Positions 45,046 to 54,055 of a stretch of 64,000 nucleotides of DNA are shown here, piece by piece. The notes below the pieces were generated by a model. It had not been told where the DNA came from, searched no databases, and saw only the letters and a program-made list of their open reading frames with translations. A program made the translations under genes and the position numbers. Origin of the DNA: JAZKHE01 sp040385525 (lineage in GTDB: Bacteria; Bacteroidota; Bacteroidia; UBA4408); assembly GCA_040385525.1 (NCBI GenBank), contig JAZKHE010000009.1, positions 242,306 through 306,305 on the forward strand. Reading direction: 5' to 3'. Numbering within the stretch: the first letter of the stretch is position 1; each line of letters begins with the position of its first letter.

Positions 45046-46173
45046 TTAACTATTTGCAATTACTTTCTGATATAATTCGATATACATTGGGAGTATATTT
45101 TTTAAATCGAATTTTTGTGCTTGCTTAAAAGCATTTGCTTTAAATTCAGCTAATCGTGCTTCGTTTTCTAGCATGTAAATGGTATTTTTTGCCATATCGT
45201 CAACATCACCAACGTTGCTTAGCATACCAGAATAATTATGAATATTTACTTCGGGTAAACCACCAGTATTTGTTGATATTACAGGTACTTTTAAAGCCAT
45301 AGCTTCTAAAGCGGCTAATCCAAAACTTTCTGTTTCTGATGGTAAAATAAAGGCATCTGCCACGCACAAAACTTGTTGCGGATTAGTAACTTTTCCCAAC
45401 ATTCTTACATCATCGCAAGTATCTAATTCTCTGCACAATTTTTCAATGTGATTTCTTTCGGGACCATCACCAACCAAAATTAATTTGGTAGGAATTACTT
45501 TTCTTACTTTATCAAAAACTCTTAAAATATCATCAACGCGTTTTACTTTTCTAAAGTTAGAAACGTGCATTAAAATTTTTTCGCCATTAGGCGCATATAT
45601 TTTTTTATGGCATTCTGTTTTTACTGAAGAATAATCATCAATATCAATAAAATTTGGGATAACGTTTATTTCTCGTGTTACTTTAAAATAATTGTAAGTA
45701 TCTTGTTTTAAGCTTTCTGAAACAGCCGTAACAGCATCTGATTCGTTTATTGCAAAAGTAATTACAGGTTCAAACGAAGCATCTTTTCCAACTAAAGTTA
45801 TGTCGGTTCCATGCAAAGTTGTAATAAAAGGAATTTTAATTCCTTCTTTCGCTAAAATTTGTTTTGCCATGTATGCTGCCGATGCATGAGGAATTGCATA
45901 GTGTACGTGCAATAAATCTAACTTTTCGTATTTAACTACATCTACTAATTTACTTGCTAATACAAGTTCATAAGGTGGGTAGTCAAATAATGGATAATCA
46001 GAAACAGAAACTTCGTGGTAAAAAATATTTTCAGAAAAAAAATCTAATCTAACGGGTAGGCTATAGGTGATAAAATGAATTTCATGTCCTTTTTCTGCTA
46101 AAGCTTTTCCTAATTCTGTAGCAACAACGCCACTACCTCCAAATGTTGGATAACAAACTATTCCTATTTTCAT
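45046..46173 (-). CDS. bshA: N-acetyl-alpha-D-glucosaminyl L-malate synthase
   Basis: 375 residues, a GT4 glycosyltransferase that joins GlcNAc from UDP-GlcNAc to L-malate, the first step of bacillithiol synthesis. Key blocks: KIGIVCYPTFGGSGVVATEL (BshA-specific opening), LDLLHVHYAIPHASAAYMAK, KILMHVSNFRKVKRVDDILR and LPSETESFGLAALEAMALKV, then PVISTNTGGLPEV. It implies a bacillithiol redox buffer; bshB and bshC are not in the window. Its start overlaps the truA stop by 4 bp (ATGA-type). Confidence 0.95.
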   Translation of the reverse strand: MKIGIVCYPTFGGSGVVATELGKALAEKGHEIHFITYSLPVRLDFFSENIFYHEVSVSDYPLFDYPPYELVLASKLVDVVKYEKLDLLHVHYAIPHASAAYMAKQILAKEGIKIPFITTLHGTDITLVGKDASFEPVITFAINESDAVTAVSESLKQDTYNYFKVTREINVIPNFIDIDDYSSVKTECHKKIYAPNGEKILMHVSNFRKVKRVDDILRVFDKVRKVIPTKLILVGDGPERNHIEKLCRELDTCDDVRMLGKVTNPQQVLCVADAFILPSETESFGLAALEAMALKVPVISTNTGGLPEVNIHNYSGMLSNVGDVDDMAKNTIYMLENEARLAEFKANAFKQAQKFDLKNILPMYIELYQKVIANS

Positions 46174-46934
46174 ATTGTGTTTTCTGTTATAAAAATGTGT
46201 TGTGGATATTCTATTTTAGAAAGAAATAAACCATCAGCGGGAACTGAAAAACCAGCATTGCTTCTGTTTTTACTTTCTATTATTTCTTTAAAATTTTGTA
46301 TAGTAATTTTTTCTCTACCAATTTCTAATAGTGTGCCTACAATTGCTCTAACCATGTTTCGCAAAAAACGATCGGCAGTTATGGTAAACACAAAATCCGA
46401 CTCATTTACTTGTTCCAACTTTGCATAAGTAATTTTACAATTGTTTGTAAAAACTTGTGTGTTAGATTTTGAAAAGCAACTAAAATCTTTATAGTTATAC
46501 AGTTCTTTTAAAGCTAAATTTATTAATTCAACATTAATTGAATTGGTGTAATAGTAATTTAAATTATTAAATACATTTTTACTTTTTGTAATGTAGTATT
46601 CGTAAGTTCTTGTTAGCGCATCAAAGCGTGCGTGTGCTTCATTTGTAACTTCATGTAAATTATAAATTACGATGTCGCTAGGCAACAATTTATTCAGTTT
46701 GTAAACAAATAATTTAAAATCTAAAATTGCATTTTCGGTATTAAAGTGAGCGAAAAATTGTTTTGCATTAACACCGGTGTCAGTTCGTCCACAGCCCATT
46801 GTTTCAATATCTTCGCGCAGGTAAATTTTAAGTGCTTCGTTAAGTTTTGCCTGAACACTCACTGCATTTTCTTGCAGCTGCCAACCATGATAGTTTTTTC
46901 CGTTATACGCTATTTCTGCAAAATACCGAGGCAT
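46170..46934 (-). CDS. truA: tRNA pseudouridine(38-40) synthase
   Basis: Isomerises U38-U40 of the tRNA anticodon arm. 254 residues. The N-terminus RYFAEIAYNGKNYHGWQLQE and the catalytic Asp (about 52) in GCGRTDTGVNAKQFFAHF are diagnostic; the final block RFLRNMVRAIVGTLLEIG is too. Its last four bases overlap the bshA start, so the two are probably cotranscribed and translationally coupled, despite unrelated roles. Confidence 0.97.
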   Translation of the reverse strand: MPRYFAEIAYNGKNYHGWQLQENAVSVQAKLNEALKIYLREDIETMGCGRTDTGVNAKQFFAHFNTENAILDFKLFVYKLNKLLPSDIVIYNLHEVTNEAHARFDALTRTYEYYITKSKNVFNNLNYYYTNSINVELINLALKELYNYKDFSCFSKSNTQVFTNNCKITYAKLEQVNESDFVFTITADRFLRNMVRAIVGTLLEIGREKITIQNFKEIIESKNRSNAGFSVPADGLFLSKIEYPQHIFITENTI

Positions 46935-47002
46935 GTTTTTTTATTTAATACAAAGTTAATTGAATTAATTAAAAATCATCTTGCTATTAGATAGCTATAG
47001 TC

Positions 47003-47034
47003 AAAAAAAAACACCTTTAAAAAAGGTGTTTTTA
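47003..47034 (-). terminator. Terminator of the lipocalin-like lipoprotein gene
   Basis: AACACCTTT and AAAGGTGTT form the stem, with an A/T-rich loop and runs of T on either side. On the minus strand it follows the stop at 47055 by about 20 bp; it may also work for the opposite strand. Confidence 0.75.
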
Positions 47035-47054
47035 AGTGTAAATTAATTTAAATA

Positions 47055-47447
47055 TTACATTTTTTCCATTTCAGTAATGTCGCCATCAACTGTGTCAGAA
47101 ATTTTTAATTTAGTTTTAGAATATTCAACTACGTCATAAACTTGTGTTGTAGCGCCTAAAAAAGTTGATGTTGTTGTGATGCTTAATTTTTCATCAGCTA
47201 ACGTGTAAGTAAAGTCTTGACCAAAACTGTTACCAACTTCATCAGTAAATTTAACTGAACCAGTTCCTTCTTTTTTGTCAGATTTTGAGAACTCGTATGT
47301 AATTGCATCACCTGTACTTACAGCTTCACCGTCATCAATAGTTACTTTCCAAGTACCATCAATTCTTTTGTTAATTTTAGCGTCTTTAGAGCATGAAGCT
47401 AATGTTACTAAGGCAACAATAATAGTAGAATAAATTATTTTTTTCAT
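47055..47447 (-). CDS. Lipocalin-like small lipoprotein
   Basis: 130 residues. The lipobox VTLASC (Cys19) ends the signal MKKIIYSTIIVALVTLASC. The mature protein starts KINKRIDGTWKVTIDDGEA, the G-x-W motif of lipocalin-like (DUF4923/lipocalin_4-type) Bacteroidota lipoproteins, followed by six or seven strands (AITYEFSKSDKKEGTGSVKF, KLSITTTSTFLG). It probably binds a small hydrophobic ligand or serves as a surface lipoprotein; the ligand is unknown. It has its own promoter (47467-47494) and terminator. Confidence 0.82.
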   Translation of the reverse strand: MKKIIYSTIIVALVTLASCSKDAKINKRIDGTWKVTIDDGEAVSTGDAITYEFSKSDKKEGTGSVKFTDEVGNSFGQDFTYTLADEKLSITTTSTFLGATTQVYDVVEYSKTKLKISDTVDGDITEMEKM

Positions 47448-47466
47448 AGTTTAGTTTTTGTTGATG

Positions 47467-47494
47467 CAAAAGTAACTTTGCTATGTTTTTACAA
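47467..47494 (-). promoter_or_regulatory. Promoter of the lipocalin-like lipoprotein gene
   Basis: On the minus strand TTG (47492-47494), a 17-bp spacer and TACTTTTG (47467-47474) fit the phylum's promoter form. It is 20-47 bp before the start codon. Confidence 0.55.
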
Positions 47495-47540
47495 TGTAAC
47501 CGCAGTGTAAAAGTTAGTTCAATTAATAGTTAATTGAATG

Positions 47541-48218
47541 TTAAGGCTGAATTAGTAATTGCTCGTAAAATCCACCAATTTTATCGGTTTTATCTACAAA
47601 GTGTATTTCTAAAATCCAAAATCGCTCATCACCATTTTTATCTGGAGCTTGCATAATTTCGTTATTTTCTGGATGTATATAATTAATTAAATCTTCGCCA
47701 ATTAATTTTTCGTGCGGAAATTTCCCCACCAAATGCCCCGCGTATGGTCCACCATATTCCCAACCATATTCTGTAGCTAAGTTTTTTATGTAATCAAAAT
47801 ATTGCGCACCAGTTTGGTTTACAGAATTAAAATAATAATCTACAGCTTTTTGCCAAGCATGTTCAATATCGTTTTTTAGTTTTATTTTTTTAGCATCGTT
47901 TCCAATCACAAATGTTCTTCCAAAATCGGCTTCCCATTCTTCAAACACAGGCCCTAAATCAACAAAAGCAATATCGTTTGTTTGAACAATTAAATTGGGT
48001 GGATTTTCTTTGTAAGGATGCAATGTGTTTTCATTTGCTCTTACAATGCGTTTGTGCCAGAATTTTTTTACGTTTAAAAAATTATTTGCGAGTGAGAGTA
48101 TCTCGTCGTTTATTTCTCGCTCCGATTTACCAGCAGAAATTATTTTTTTTTCTTCTATTAAATCAAATAACTGTTTTGCTTTTTCTTGCGCATCAATTAA
48201 ACTTTCTCTTGATTTCAT
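47541..48218 (-). CDS. M24-family metallopeptidase (aminopeptidase P / prolidase-like)
   Basis: 225 residues from the ATG at 48218; a TTG three codons upstream is unlikely. It is a short pita-bread fold without the N-terminal domain of full prolidases. Metal ligand blocks of the M24 family are visible: FVDLGPVFEEWEADFGRTF (two Asp), YAGHLVGKFPHEK (His), WILEIHFVDK (Glu) and GGFYEQLLI (Glu). It may cleave Xaa-Pro peptides or be a non-catalytic homologue; the substrate is unknown. It starts at the stop of the upstream gene (TAATG), so the two are coupled. Confidence 0.88.
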   Translation of the reverse strand: MKSRESLIDAQEKAKQLFDLIEEKKIISAGKSEREINDEILSLANNFLNVKKFWHKRIVRANENTLHPYKENPPNLIVQTNDIAFVDLGPVFEEWEADFGRTFVIGNDAKKIKLKNDIEHAWQKAVDYYFNSVNQTGAQYFDYIKNLATEYGWEYGGPYAGHLVGKFPHEKLIGEDLINYIHPENNEIMQAPDKNGDERFWILEIHFVDKTDKIGGFYEQLLIQP

Positions 48219-48814
48219 TACAAGCAATTAAAATAAACTAATTCAATAGTTTTAATGTCTTTTTCGGTTTTGTTATTGTATAAATCTTTTATTCCTTTTG
48301 CTTGAATATCAGATTCACCTTGACCAACCCCGTAAGGAATTCTTTTGTATTTAAAATTAAATTTTTTGTGGTCGTTAACAGTGTTTTCTGCTAAATAACA
48401 AACGTAACCATTTAGTTCTGTTTTAATTATTTTCATGCAATGTTTGCCTACAAAAACTTCTTCGTAAGTAGCACCCAAAATACTACATGCTTTTTTTAGT
48501 TCGTCAAAAGTAAAATATTCTTGACCGCAAGCTTGCTGATAACCTACAAAATGATGCATGCCAATAATATCTGTTTTAATATTTTTTAAAGTGTTTTTAT
48601 CGTCGGCAGTTAACGTTTTATCAAAAAATAAACTTTCGCTTATTTTGCTTTCTAAAGCACTTAATGCATTAATTGTGTTTTCGCAAATACTTATATCAAA
48701 AACATTTTTTTTGTAGTCGTCGCAAATGCTAGCAAAGTTGTTTTTGTAGTTATCAACTGTTTGTGCTTTTGCAGAAAATGTAACTAACGATAAAATTAAA
48801 ATGAAGTATTTCAT
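48218..48814 (-). CDS. Hypothetical secreted protein upstream of the M24 peptidase
   Basis: 198 residues with a signal peptide (MKYFILILSLVTFSAKAQ). The mature domain has helices (NALSALESKISESLFF, LKNIKTDIIGMHHFVGYQQA) and four or more Cys (FASICDDY, ISICENT, QQACGQEY, KKACSIL, KHCMKI), which suggest disulphides. No family recognised. Its TAA stop shares a base with the ATG of the peptidase gene, hinting that the two proteins work together, perhaps as exported partner and cytoplasmic peptidase, but this is a guess. Confidence 0.72.
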   Translation of the reverse strand: MKYFILILSLVTFSAKAQTVDNYKNNFASICDDYKKNVFDISICENTINALSALESKISESLFFDKTLTADDKNTLKNIKTDIIGMHHFVGYQQACGQEYFTFDELKKACSILGATYEEVFVGKHCMKIIKTELNGYVCYLAENTVNDHKKFNFKYKRIPYGVGQGESDIQAKGIKDLYNNKTEKDIKTIELVYFNCL

Positions 48815-48842
48815 GATTTAAATTTTTATCTAAGATAGGTAT

Positions 48843-48874
48843 AAAACAAAAACTCCCCAAATTTGGGGAGCTTT
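48843..48874 (-). terminator. Terminator of the SRPBCC/GyrI-like gene
   Basis: CTCCCCAAATTTGGGGAG (48853-48870) is a perfect 18-bp palindrome, with TTTTTG following on the minus strand. It lies 25 bp after the stop at 48896. Confidence 0.8.
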
Positions 48875-48895
48875 TGACAATTTATTTTGTAAAAT

Positions 48896-49906
48896 TTATT
48901 CAGCAATTGGAAAGTAAATTTGAGTTTGCCATTTAGCTGTGTCTTTTTCAACGCCTGGGTCTGTAATGTATACTTCCCAAGGCGAACCAATAATTTGTTT
49001 GTTGTTTTGTTTAATCCATTCTTCAATTGCTTGATAGGTTGCAGGTGTGCTTTCGTATGAACCCAAATGAATTGCAGTTGCAGTTTTACACGATTTTATT
49101 TCCATTGCGTTTATTTCGCCACTAGATTTACCTAATTTTGCAACTGGTAAACCTGCTTCAATTTCTAACGCTTCGGGCGTATATTTATGCGTAATTAAAA
49201 ATGGAGGGCCAACCATTTCTACTTTATTTTTTTGTAGTAAGCCAATAATTTTACCATAAATTTCGCCAATTTTATTAGCAATTTCATTCATTTTTACACT
49301 CGCTTTAATTGTGTATGCTGCTTGAGTCGCAACATCAACAACTTCTACCTTAACAGATGATTCAGTTGTTTTTGGCATACTTTCACTAACTTTTTTAATA
49401 TCTGCTAAGCCTTTTTCAAAATCTGGACCTAACATTCCATCCATAAATAAGCCAAAAATTTTACCAATAGGATTCATACCCATTTCGCAGTTCATATACC
49501 AAGTTACTACAGTAGCTTCGCCTTCTTTTTTAAATTTAAAACCACCAAAAGCAGTTCCTTGATCCATAAAATCTAAAGCAGTAACAATAGAATCGTAAGG
49601 AGCACTTTCTACAATAGTTAATTTTCCTTTACCAACGTCAGAATTTTTACTATCCCAAGTGTAACCTGCATTTTTACCTTTTTCTCCACCAAAATAAGTT
49701 TGTACAACTGCCGTATCCATTTTATACCAAGGACTCCAGTTAACCCAGTTTTTTAAAGTGTTAATTTGTTCAAATACAATTTCTGTTGGAGCATTAATGC
49801 TGATGCTACGCTCAACAACTCGTTGACTCGGTAAAAAAAGCGATACAACTACAACTAAACCGATAATTATAAGTAAAGCAATTCCAATTTTTTTAATCAT
49901 TTTCAT
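48896..49906 (-). CDS. Membrane-anchored SRPBCC plus GyrI-like (AraC effector-binding) two-domain protein
   Basis: 336 residues from the Met at 49906 (or 49900); a longer frame from 49960 has no ATG and a strange tail. A single N-terminal helix (KKIGIALLIIIGLVVVVSLF) is followed by an SRPBCC/START-type domain (VERSISINAPTEIVFEQINT, LKNWVNWSPWYKMDTAVVQT) and then a GyrI-like domain (from about 185, AAYTIKASVKMNEIANKIGE and TAIHLGSYESTPATYQAIEE, ending ITDPGVEKDTAKWQTQIYFP). Both domains bind small hydrophobic ligands. The fusion is common in Bacteroidota; the ligand is unknown. Confidence 0.88.
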   Translation of the reverse strand: MKMIKKIGIALLIIIGLVVVVSLFLPSQRVVERSISINAPTEIVFEQINTLKNWVNWSPWYKMDTAVVQTYFGGEKGKNAGYTWDSKNSDVGKGKLTIVESAPYDSIVTALDFMDQGTAFGGFKFKKEGEATVVTWYMNCEMGMNPIGKIFGLFMDGMLGPDFEKGLADIKKVSESMPKTTESSVKVEVVDVATQAAYTIKASVKMNEIANKIGEIYGKIIGLLQKNKVEMVGPPFLITHKYTPEALEIEAGLPVAKLGKSSGEINAMEIKSCKTATAIHLGSYESTPATYQAIEEWIKQNNKQIIGSPWEVYITDPGVEKDTAKWQTQIYFPIAE

Positions 49907-49995
49907 TTGGTTCTTTTTTAGATTATTTAACAAAAATAGCTTAATATGTACAATTAACAAATTGTAATTTTGTTGCGTACGTAAATGAACACATT

Positions 49996-50793
49996 ATGAA
50001 ATCAAATCACGAAATAGATTACAAAATTATTGGCGAAGAAATGCAATGCGTTGAAATTGAGTTAGATCCTCAAGAAACTGTTATTGCTGAGAGTGGTAGC
50101 TTTATGATGATGGATGAAGCCATACAAATGGAAACAATCTTTGGTGATGGTTCTAAACAAAATAACAGTGGTTTTATGGGTAAACTTTTTTCGGCAGGAA
50201 AAAGATTACTAACAGGTGAAAGTCTTTTTATGACTGCTTTTACAAATGGTGGTCAAGGTAAAAAGAAAGCCACTTTTGCTTCGCCTTATCCGGGTAAAAT
50301 TATACCAATGGATTTATCGCATTTAAATGGAAAAGTTATTTGCCAAAAAGATGCTTTTTTGTGTGCAGCAAAAGGTGTGAGTGTTGGCATTGAATTTCAA
50401 CGTAAGTTAGGCACAGGTTTGTTTGGTGGCGAAGGTTTTATTATGCAAAAGTTAGAAGGCGATGGAATGGCTTTTGTGCATGCAGGTGGAACAATAATAG
50501 AAAGAGAATTACTTCCAGGTGAATTAATTAAAATAGATACGGGTTGTATTGTTGCGTTTACGAGTGGTATTGATTATGATATTCAGTTTGTAAAAGGAAT
50601 TAAAAATGCAATTTTTGGTGGCGAAGGTTTGTTTTTTGCAACATTACGCGGACCAGGAAAAGTTTGGATTCAATCGTTACCAATTTCGAGATTAGCGAGT
50701 AGAATTATTTCTTATGGTGGCGCTGGAGGAAGAAAAGAGGAGGGAAGTATTTTAGGCGGATTGGGTAATATGTTTGATGGCGATGGGATTTAA
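49996..50793 (+). CDS. TIGR00266 / AIM24 family protein
   Basis: 265 residues, no signal peptide. The family blocks EIDYKIIGEEMQCVEIELDP, ETVIAESGSFMMMDEAIQME, GESLFMTAFTNGGQGKKKAT, FASPYPGKIIPMDL and EGLFFATLRGPGKVWIQSLP identify the conserved beta-prism AIM24 family of unknown biochemical role. Ends in a glycine-rich tail (GGAGGRKEEGSILGGLGNMF). Divergent from the SRPBCC/GyrI gene by about 90 bp and convergent with the SUI1 gene. Confidence 0.9.
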   Translation: MKSNHEIDYKIIGEEMQCVEIELDPQETVIAESGSFMMMDEAIQMETIFGDGSKQNNSGFMGKLFSAGKRLLTGESLFMTAFTNGGQGKKKATFASPYPGKIIPMDLSHLNGKVICQKDAFLCAAKGVSVGIEFQRKLGTGLFGGEGFIMQKLEGDGMAFVHAGGTIIERELLPGELIKIDTGCIVAFTSGIDYDIQFVKGIKNAIFGGEGLFFATLRGPGKVWIQSLPISRLASRIISYGGAGGRKEEGSILGGLGNMFDGDGI

Positions 50794-50810
50794 TAATTTG
50801 TTGAGATAGA

Positions 50811-50936
50811 GAATTATTAAGTTGGAGAGTTTTTGATTTATTGTATTTTAGAATTATTGAATTGTAGCGTTTTTTCAAATATTAAATCAATCCTTCTCCA
50901 ATTCTATAATTCATCAAATCCTCAATTCTATAATTT
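50811..50936. repeat. Imperfect inverted and direct repeats between convergent genes
   Basis: GAATTATTAAGTTGGAGAG (50811-50829) is the imperfect complement of TTCTCCAATTCTATAATTC (50895-50913), extended by TTTTTGATTT and AAATCAA. CAATTCTATAATT also occurs twice (50899, 50922). No T-tract identifies a terminator; this may be a dispersed intergenic repeat. Confidence 0.5.
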
Positions 50937-50938
50937 AT

Positions 50939-51277
50939 CTAGCCACCCGCTTTTTTTGCTTTGTAACCTAGTTTTATAACAATGTCTAATACTTTGTCTC
51001 TAAAATCTCCTTGAACCAAAATTTCGCCTTCTTTTACAGTACCACCAACACCACATTTTTGTTTTAAAAGTTTTCCTAAGTCTTCTAAATCGCTTGTTGT
51101 GCCAATAAAGTCAGCTACTCGGGTAACAACCTTTCCGCCGCCTTTTCTGTCTAAATAAATTTTTAAATTTTGTTGTTGAGGCGCTAAAGTTTCAGCTTCT
51201 TCATCGTTTGTAACTTCAAAATTAAAGTTGGGATTTGTGGAGTAAACTACGTTTACAATTTTTTTATTTTTTGCCAT
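50939..51277 (-). CDS. SUI1/eIF1-like translation initiation factor (YciH family)
   Basis: 112 residues, a single SUI1 domain (about 35-110): KIYLDRKGGGKVVTRVADFI, EDLGKLLKQKCGVGGTVKEG, EILVQGDFRDKVLDIVIKLG. Archaeal and eukaryotic counterparts (aIF1, eIF1) control start codon fidelity; the bacterial members (YciH) are thought to modulate initiation. Relevant here because several genes appear to start at TTG. It lies 8 bp upstream, in the reading direction, of nothing; it follows the lipid kinase gene on the same strand by 8 bp. Confidence 0.93.
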   Translation of the reverse strand: MAKNKKIVNVVYSTNPNFNFEVTNDEEAETLAPQQQNLKIYLDRKGGGKVVTRVADFIGTTSDLEDLGKLLKQKCGVGGTVKEGEILVQGDFRDKVLDIVIKLGYKAKKAGG

Positions 51278-51285
51278 GGTGCTAA

Positions 51286-52161
51286 TTATTTTGACACAAC
51301 TACCGATAAAGATAATGGATTTACTTTAAAATGTAAAGGCGAATTTATTTTATAAAATTCTCCGTCGAGTTGCACATTTTCTGTTTTTTGAGAAATGCTA
51401 AACTCTTCAACAGTTTCGTAAATTACATGTTTAGATTTATGAATAGTTTTGGTAAACAACCTAAAACTTAACATTGGAATTTGAAATAAATTCAGTTTTT
51501 TTATAATTACTAAATTCAGTTTGCTATCGGTATCTTTTGCAGTAGGAGCAATGTAAGCGGCGTTTCCAAATTGAGAAATATTAGCTCCACAAACCATAAA
51601 TGCTTTATCGTTAAATGTTCCGTTTTTCCATTTTACTTCGCAATCAATTGCTTTAAAAGATGGCAGAGAACTAACAATAATTTTTATGTAGCTAAGCAAA
51701 CCTCTTGTTGTGTTTTTTGCAAATTGTTCAATAATAAAGGCGTCAAAACCAATACCTGCAACGTTTACAAAAGGAATGTTATTTATAAAACCAGTATCAA
51801 TTTTTTTAATTTCAAAATTATTTAGGACTGCAATTGCTTTTTTTATGTTGAGCGGAATGTTTAAATGACGAGCTAAACCGTTGCCAGAACCTGTTGGTAT
51901 AATTGCTAAAGCAGTGTTTGAATTTAATAAAGCACAAGCTGTTTCGTGCACAGAACCATCGCCACCAACAGTAACAATAACGTCTGTTTTATCTTTATAT
52001 GCTGTAGCAATTTCGGTAGCGTGTTTTGCGTATTGTGTATAAATAATTTTGTAATTTATTTTCGAACTATCAATAATTTCGGGCACAAGTGTTTCAATTT
52101 TTTTTTGTTTTCCAACTCCCGAAATAGGGTTTACTATAAAAATGATTTCTAATTTTTTCAT
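51286..52161 (-). CDS. Diacylglycerol/lipid kinase (YegS/DagK family)
   Basis: 291 residues. The catalytic block DVIVTVGGDGSVHETACALL (from about 60) and LAIIPTGSGNGLARHLNIPL are the DAGK_cat signatures, and the N-terminus IIFIVNPISGVGKQKKIETL has the NPxSG motif. The C-terminal lobe (NVQLDGEFYKINSPLHFKVN) is typical. It phosphorylates a lipid such as diacylglycerol, or a sphingoid base; the exact lipid is unknown. It lies 3 bp downstream of an LTA-synthase-like gene, so the kinase may recycle lipid released by phosphoglycerol transfer. Confidence 0.93.
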   Translation of the reverse strand: MKKLEIIFIVNPISGVGKQKKIETLVPEIIDSSKINYKIIYTQYAKHATEIATAYKDKTDVIVTVGGDGSVHETACALLNSNTALAIIPTGSGNGLARHLNIPLNIKKAIAVLNNFEIKKIDTGFINNIPFVNVAGIGFDAFIIEQFAKNTTRGLLSYIKIIVSSLPSFKAIDCEVKWKNGTFNDKAFMVCGANISQFGNAAYIAPTAKDTDSKLNLVIIKKLNLFQIPMLSFRLFTKTIHKSKHVIYETVEEFSISQKTENVQLDGEFYKINSPLHFKVNPLSLSVVVSK

Positions 52162-52164
52162 TTT

Positions 52165-54033
52165 TTAGAATTTCATTTTATTGCGAATTAAACTGTTGTT
52201 AAAACTTTGCAAAATGGCTTTTAGTTTTCTTTCACTTATTTTATAATTCTCGTTATTCTTATCGTGTATTGGGTTTTGGAGCAGACTATCATTTTTTATG
52301 TCGAATAAATTTGCATTATTATCATTTGCATATTGAAACAAAAAATCTTTATAAACTAATTGAAAACCATTTTTTTGTTGAATAGCAAATCTATCAGCTT
52401 CTGCATCAAACAAAGAGTTTCCAAATGCAAAATAGTTTTTATTGTAACCAACATAATCGAGCACTGTGGGTAAAATATCTATTTGCTGACTTAAAATATC
52501 TTTACTTCCAATAATAGTTGAATCGCTAGGACTAAAAATTAAAAGCGGAATTTGATATTCGCCCAACGCAGTTTGATAATAGTAAACATTTGTAATTGAT
52601 GTATGATCGGCTGTAATAACAAATAAGGTGTTTTTATACCATTCTGTTTGTTTTGCTTGTTTAAAAAATTGTGCTAAAGCATAATCAGCATAACCAATGC
52701 TTTCGTGTATTTCTGACTTTCCTTTTGGGAATTTATTTTTATGTTTTAAAGGTATGTTGTAAGGATGATGCGATGAAAGGGAAAAGAAAACTGATGCAAA
52801 TGGAGTTTTAAATGAGTTTAATTTGTTGCAGAAAAAATTAAAATATTCCTCATCATATATTCCCCAATTCCCATCGTAGTCGTCGTCTTTTCCGTTGTAC
52901 TCATTTTTACCAAAGTAATTTGTAAATCCAGATAATTTAGAAAAACTATCAAAACTCATTGTTCCATTTACTCCACCATGAAAAAAAGATGTGTTGTAAT
53001 TCATTTCAGCTAAATAAGTTCCTAATCCGCAAAACTGATTACTGCCATAATTTGAAGCGATAAAATTGGCTTCCATTAAATGCGGTATACCAGCAATTAT
53101 AGCTGGGATTCCTTCGTTAGAGCGACGACCGTTGGCATAAAAATTTGTAAAAATTAAACTATGATTTGCTAACGAATCTAAAAAAGGTGTGTAACCATTT
53201 CCATTATTTAAAAAGCCAACATATTCTTTAGAAAAACTTTCTAATACAATTACAACTACATTTTTTTTGTTTTGCTCTTTATTATTTGGTTTGTGAAATG
53301 GCGAATATATTTTTGAAAGTTCGGATTCAGTAAAGTAATTAAGTTCGTTTATAGGTTCGGTATCTAATGTTTTTATAAATGTAAATGCAGAGTTTAAAAC
53401 CAAAGGCGCATTTATGTTTTTTACATAATTATTTGCATCAAAATTGTGTAAAGGCTTGTAGTTTAAGCTACCACGAGCTATTAAAAATAAAAAAGGAATC
53501 CAAATAATTAAATTTAATAGTTTGTTTTTTGTCGTAAATTGTATTTGTAAATTACTTGTAGTGTGTTTTATTATTTTATTCAGAAAATAAATAAACACTA
53601 ATAAAATAATTACTATCCACCAATAATCTATAACGTAAGAACCAATTTGATTGGTAATGTCTTTTGAAGTAGAAATAAAATCCGCAGTTATTCTTTTTCC
53701 TGAAAAGGAATAATAAGCTAAATCAATACAATTAAGCAGAATAAAAGGAATGTTGAGAAGAATAAATAAGTATTTTTTCACAAAAGGATAAGTACTTTTT
53801 AAAAAATACTCTAGTGGTAAAAAATAAATTAAAAGATAAGTAATGTTAGCAAAAGCAATAGTTACTCCATCAAACTGTAAACCGTGTAGGTAAATTGAAA
53901 TTAGCTCTGTGAACGATAATTCCCATTCTGAAAAATGAATGAATAAGAACAAAGTTCTTAAAACAGCATAAAGTAAGAATAGAAAAGCAATTTGCTTTAG
54001 TGGTGTTATACTAACTTTAAAGAATGCCTTCAT
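52165..54033 (-). CDS. LTA synthase-like membrane sulfatase/phosphoglycerol transferase
   Basis: 622 residues: five transmembrane helices (about 1-200) then an extracytoplasmic alkaline-phosphatase/sulfatase domain (about 250-570). Conserved blocks: VVVIVLESFSKEYVGFLN (metal-binding Glu), FYANGRRSNEGIPAIIAGIP (Ser near 304, the usual nucleophile position), SFFHGGVNGTMSF and FVITADHTSITN (Asp-His metal ligands). The LtaS family transfers glycerolphosphate from phosphatidylglycerol, or phosphoethanolamine in related forms. The Gram-negative substrate is not known; membrane glycan decoration is likely. The lipid kinase gene follows by 3 bp. Confidence 0.9.
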   Translation of the reverse strand: MKAFFKVSITPLKQIAFLFLLYAVLRTLFLFIHFSEWELSFTELISIYLHGLQFDGVTIAFANITYLLIYFLPLEYFLKSTYPFVKKYLFILLNIPFILLNCIDLAYYSFSGKRITADFISTSKDITNQIGSYVIDYWWIVIILLVFIYFLNKIIKHTTSNLQIQFTTKNKLLNLIIWIPFLFLIARGSLNYKPLHNFDANNYVKNINAPLVLNSAFTFIKTLDTEPINELNYFTESELSKIYSPFHKPNNKEQNKKNVVVIVLESFSKEYVGFLNNGNGYTPFLDSLANHSLIFTNFYANGRRSNEGIPAIIAGIPHLMEANFIASNYGSNQFCGLGTYLAEMNYNTSFFHGGVNGTMSFDSFSKLSGFTNYFGKNEYNGKDDDYDGNWGIYDEEYFNFFCNKLNSFKTPFASVFFSLSSHHPYNIPLKHKNKFPKGKSEIHESIGYADYALAQFFKQAKQTEWYKNTLFVITADHTSITNVYYYQTALGEYQIPLLIFSPSDSTIIGSKDILSQQIDILPTVLDYVGYNKNYFAFGNSLFDAEADRFAIQQKNGFQLVYKDFLFQYANDNNANLFDIKNDSLLQNPIHDKNNENYKISERKLKAILQSFNNSLIRNKMKF

Positions 54034-54055
54034 ACGGAGGCAAAGTTAATATAAA

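Noticed and set aside
48826..49026. A 66-codon frame inside the SRPBCC/GyrI gene.
   Set aside because: It crosses the terminator and overlaps the real C-terminus in another frame.
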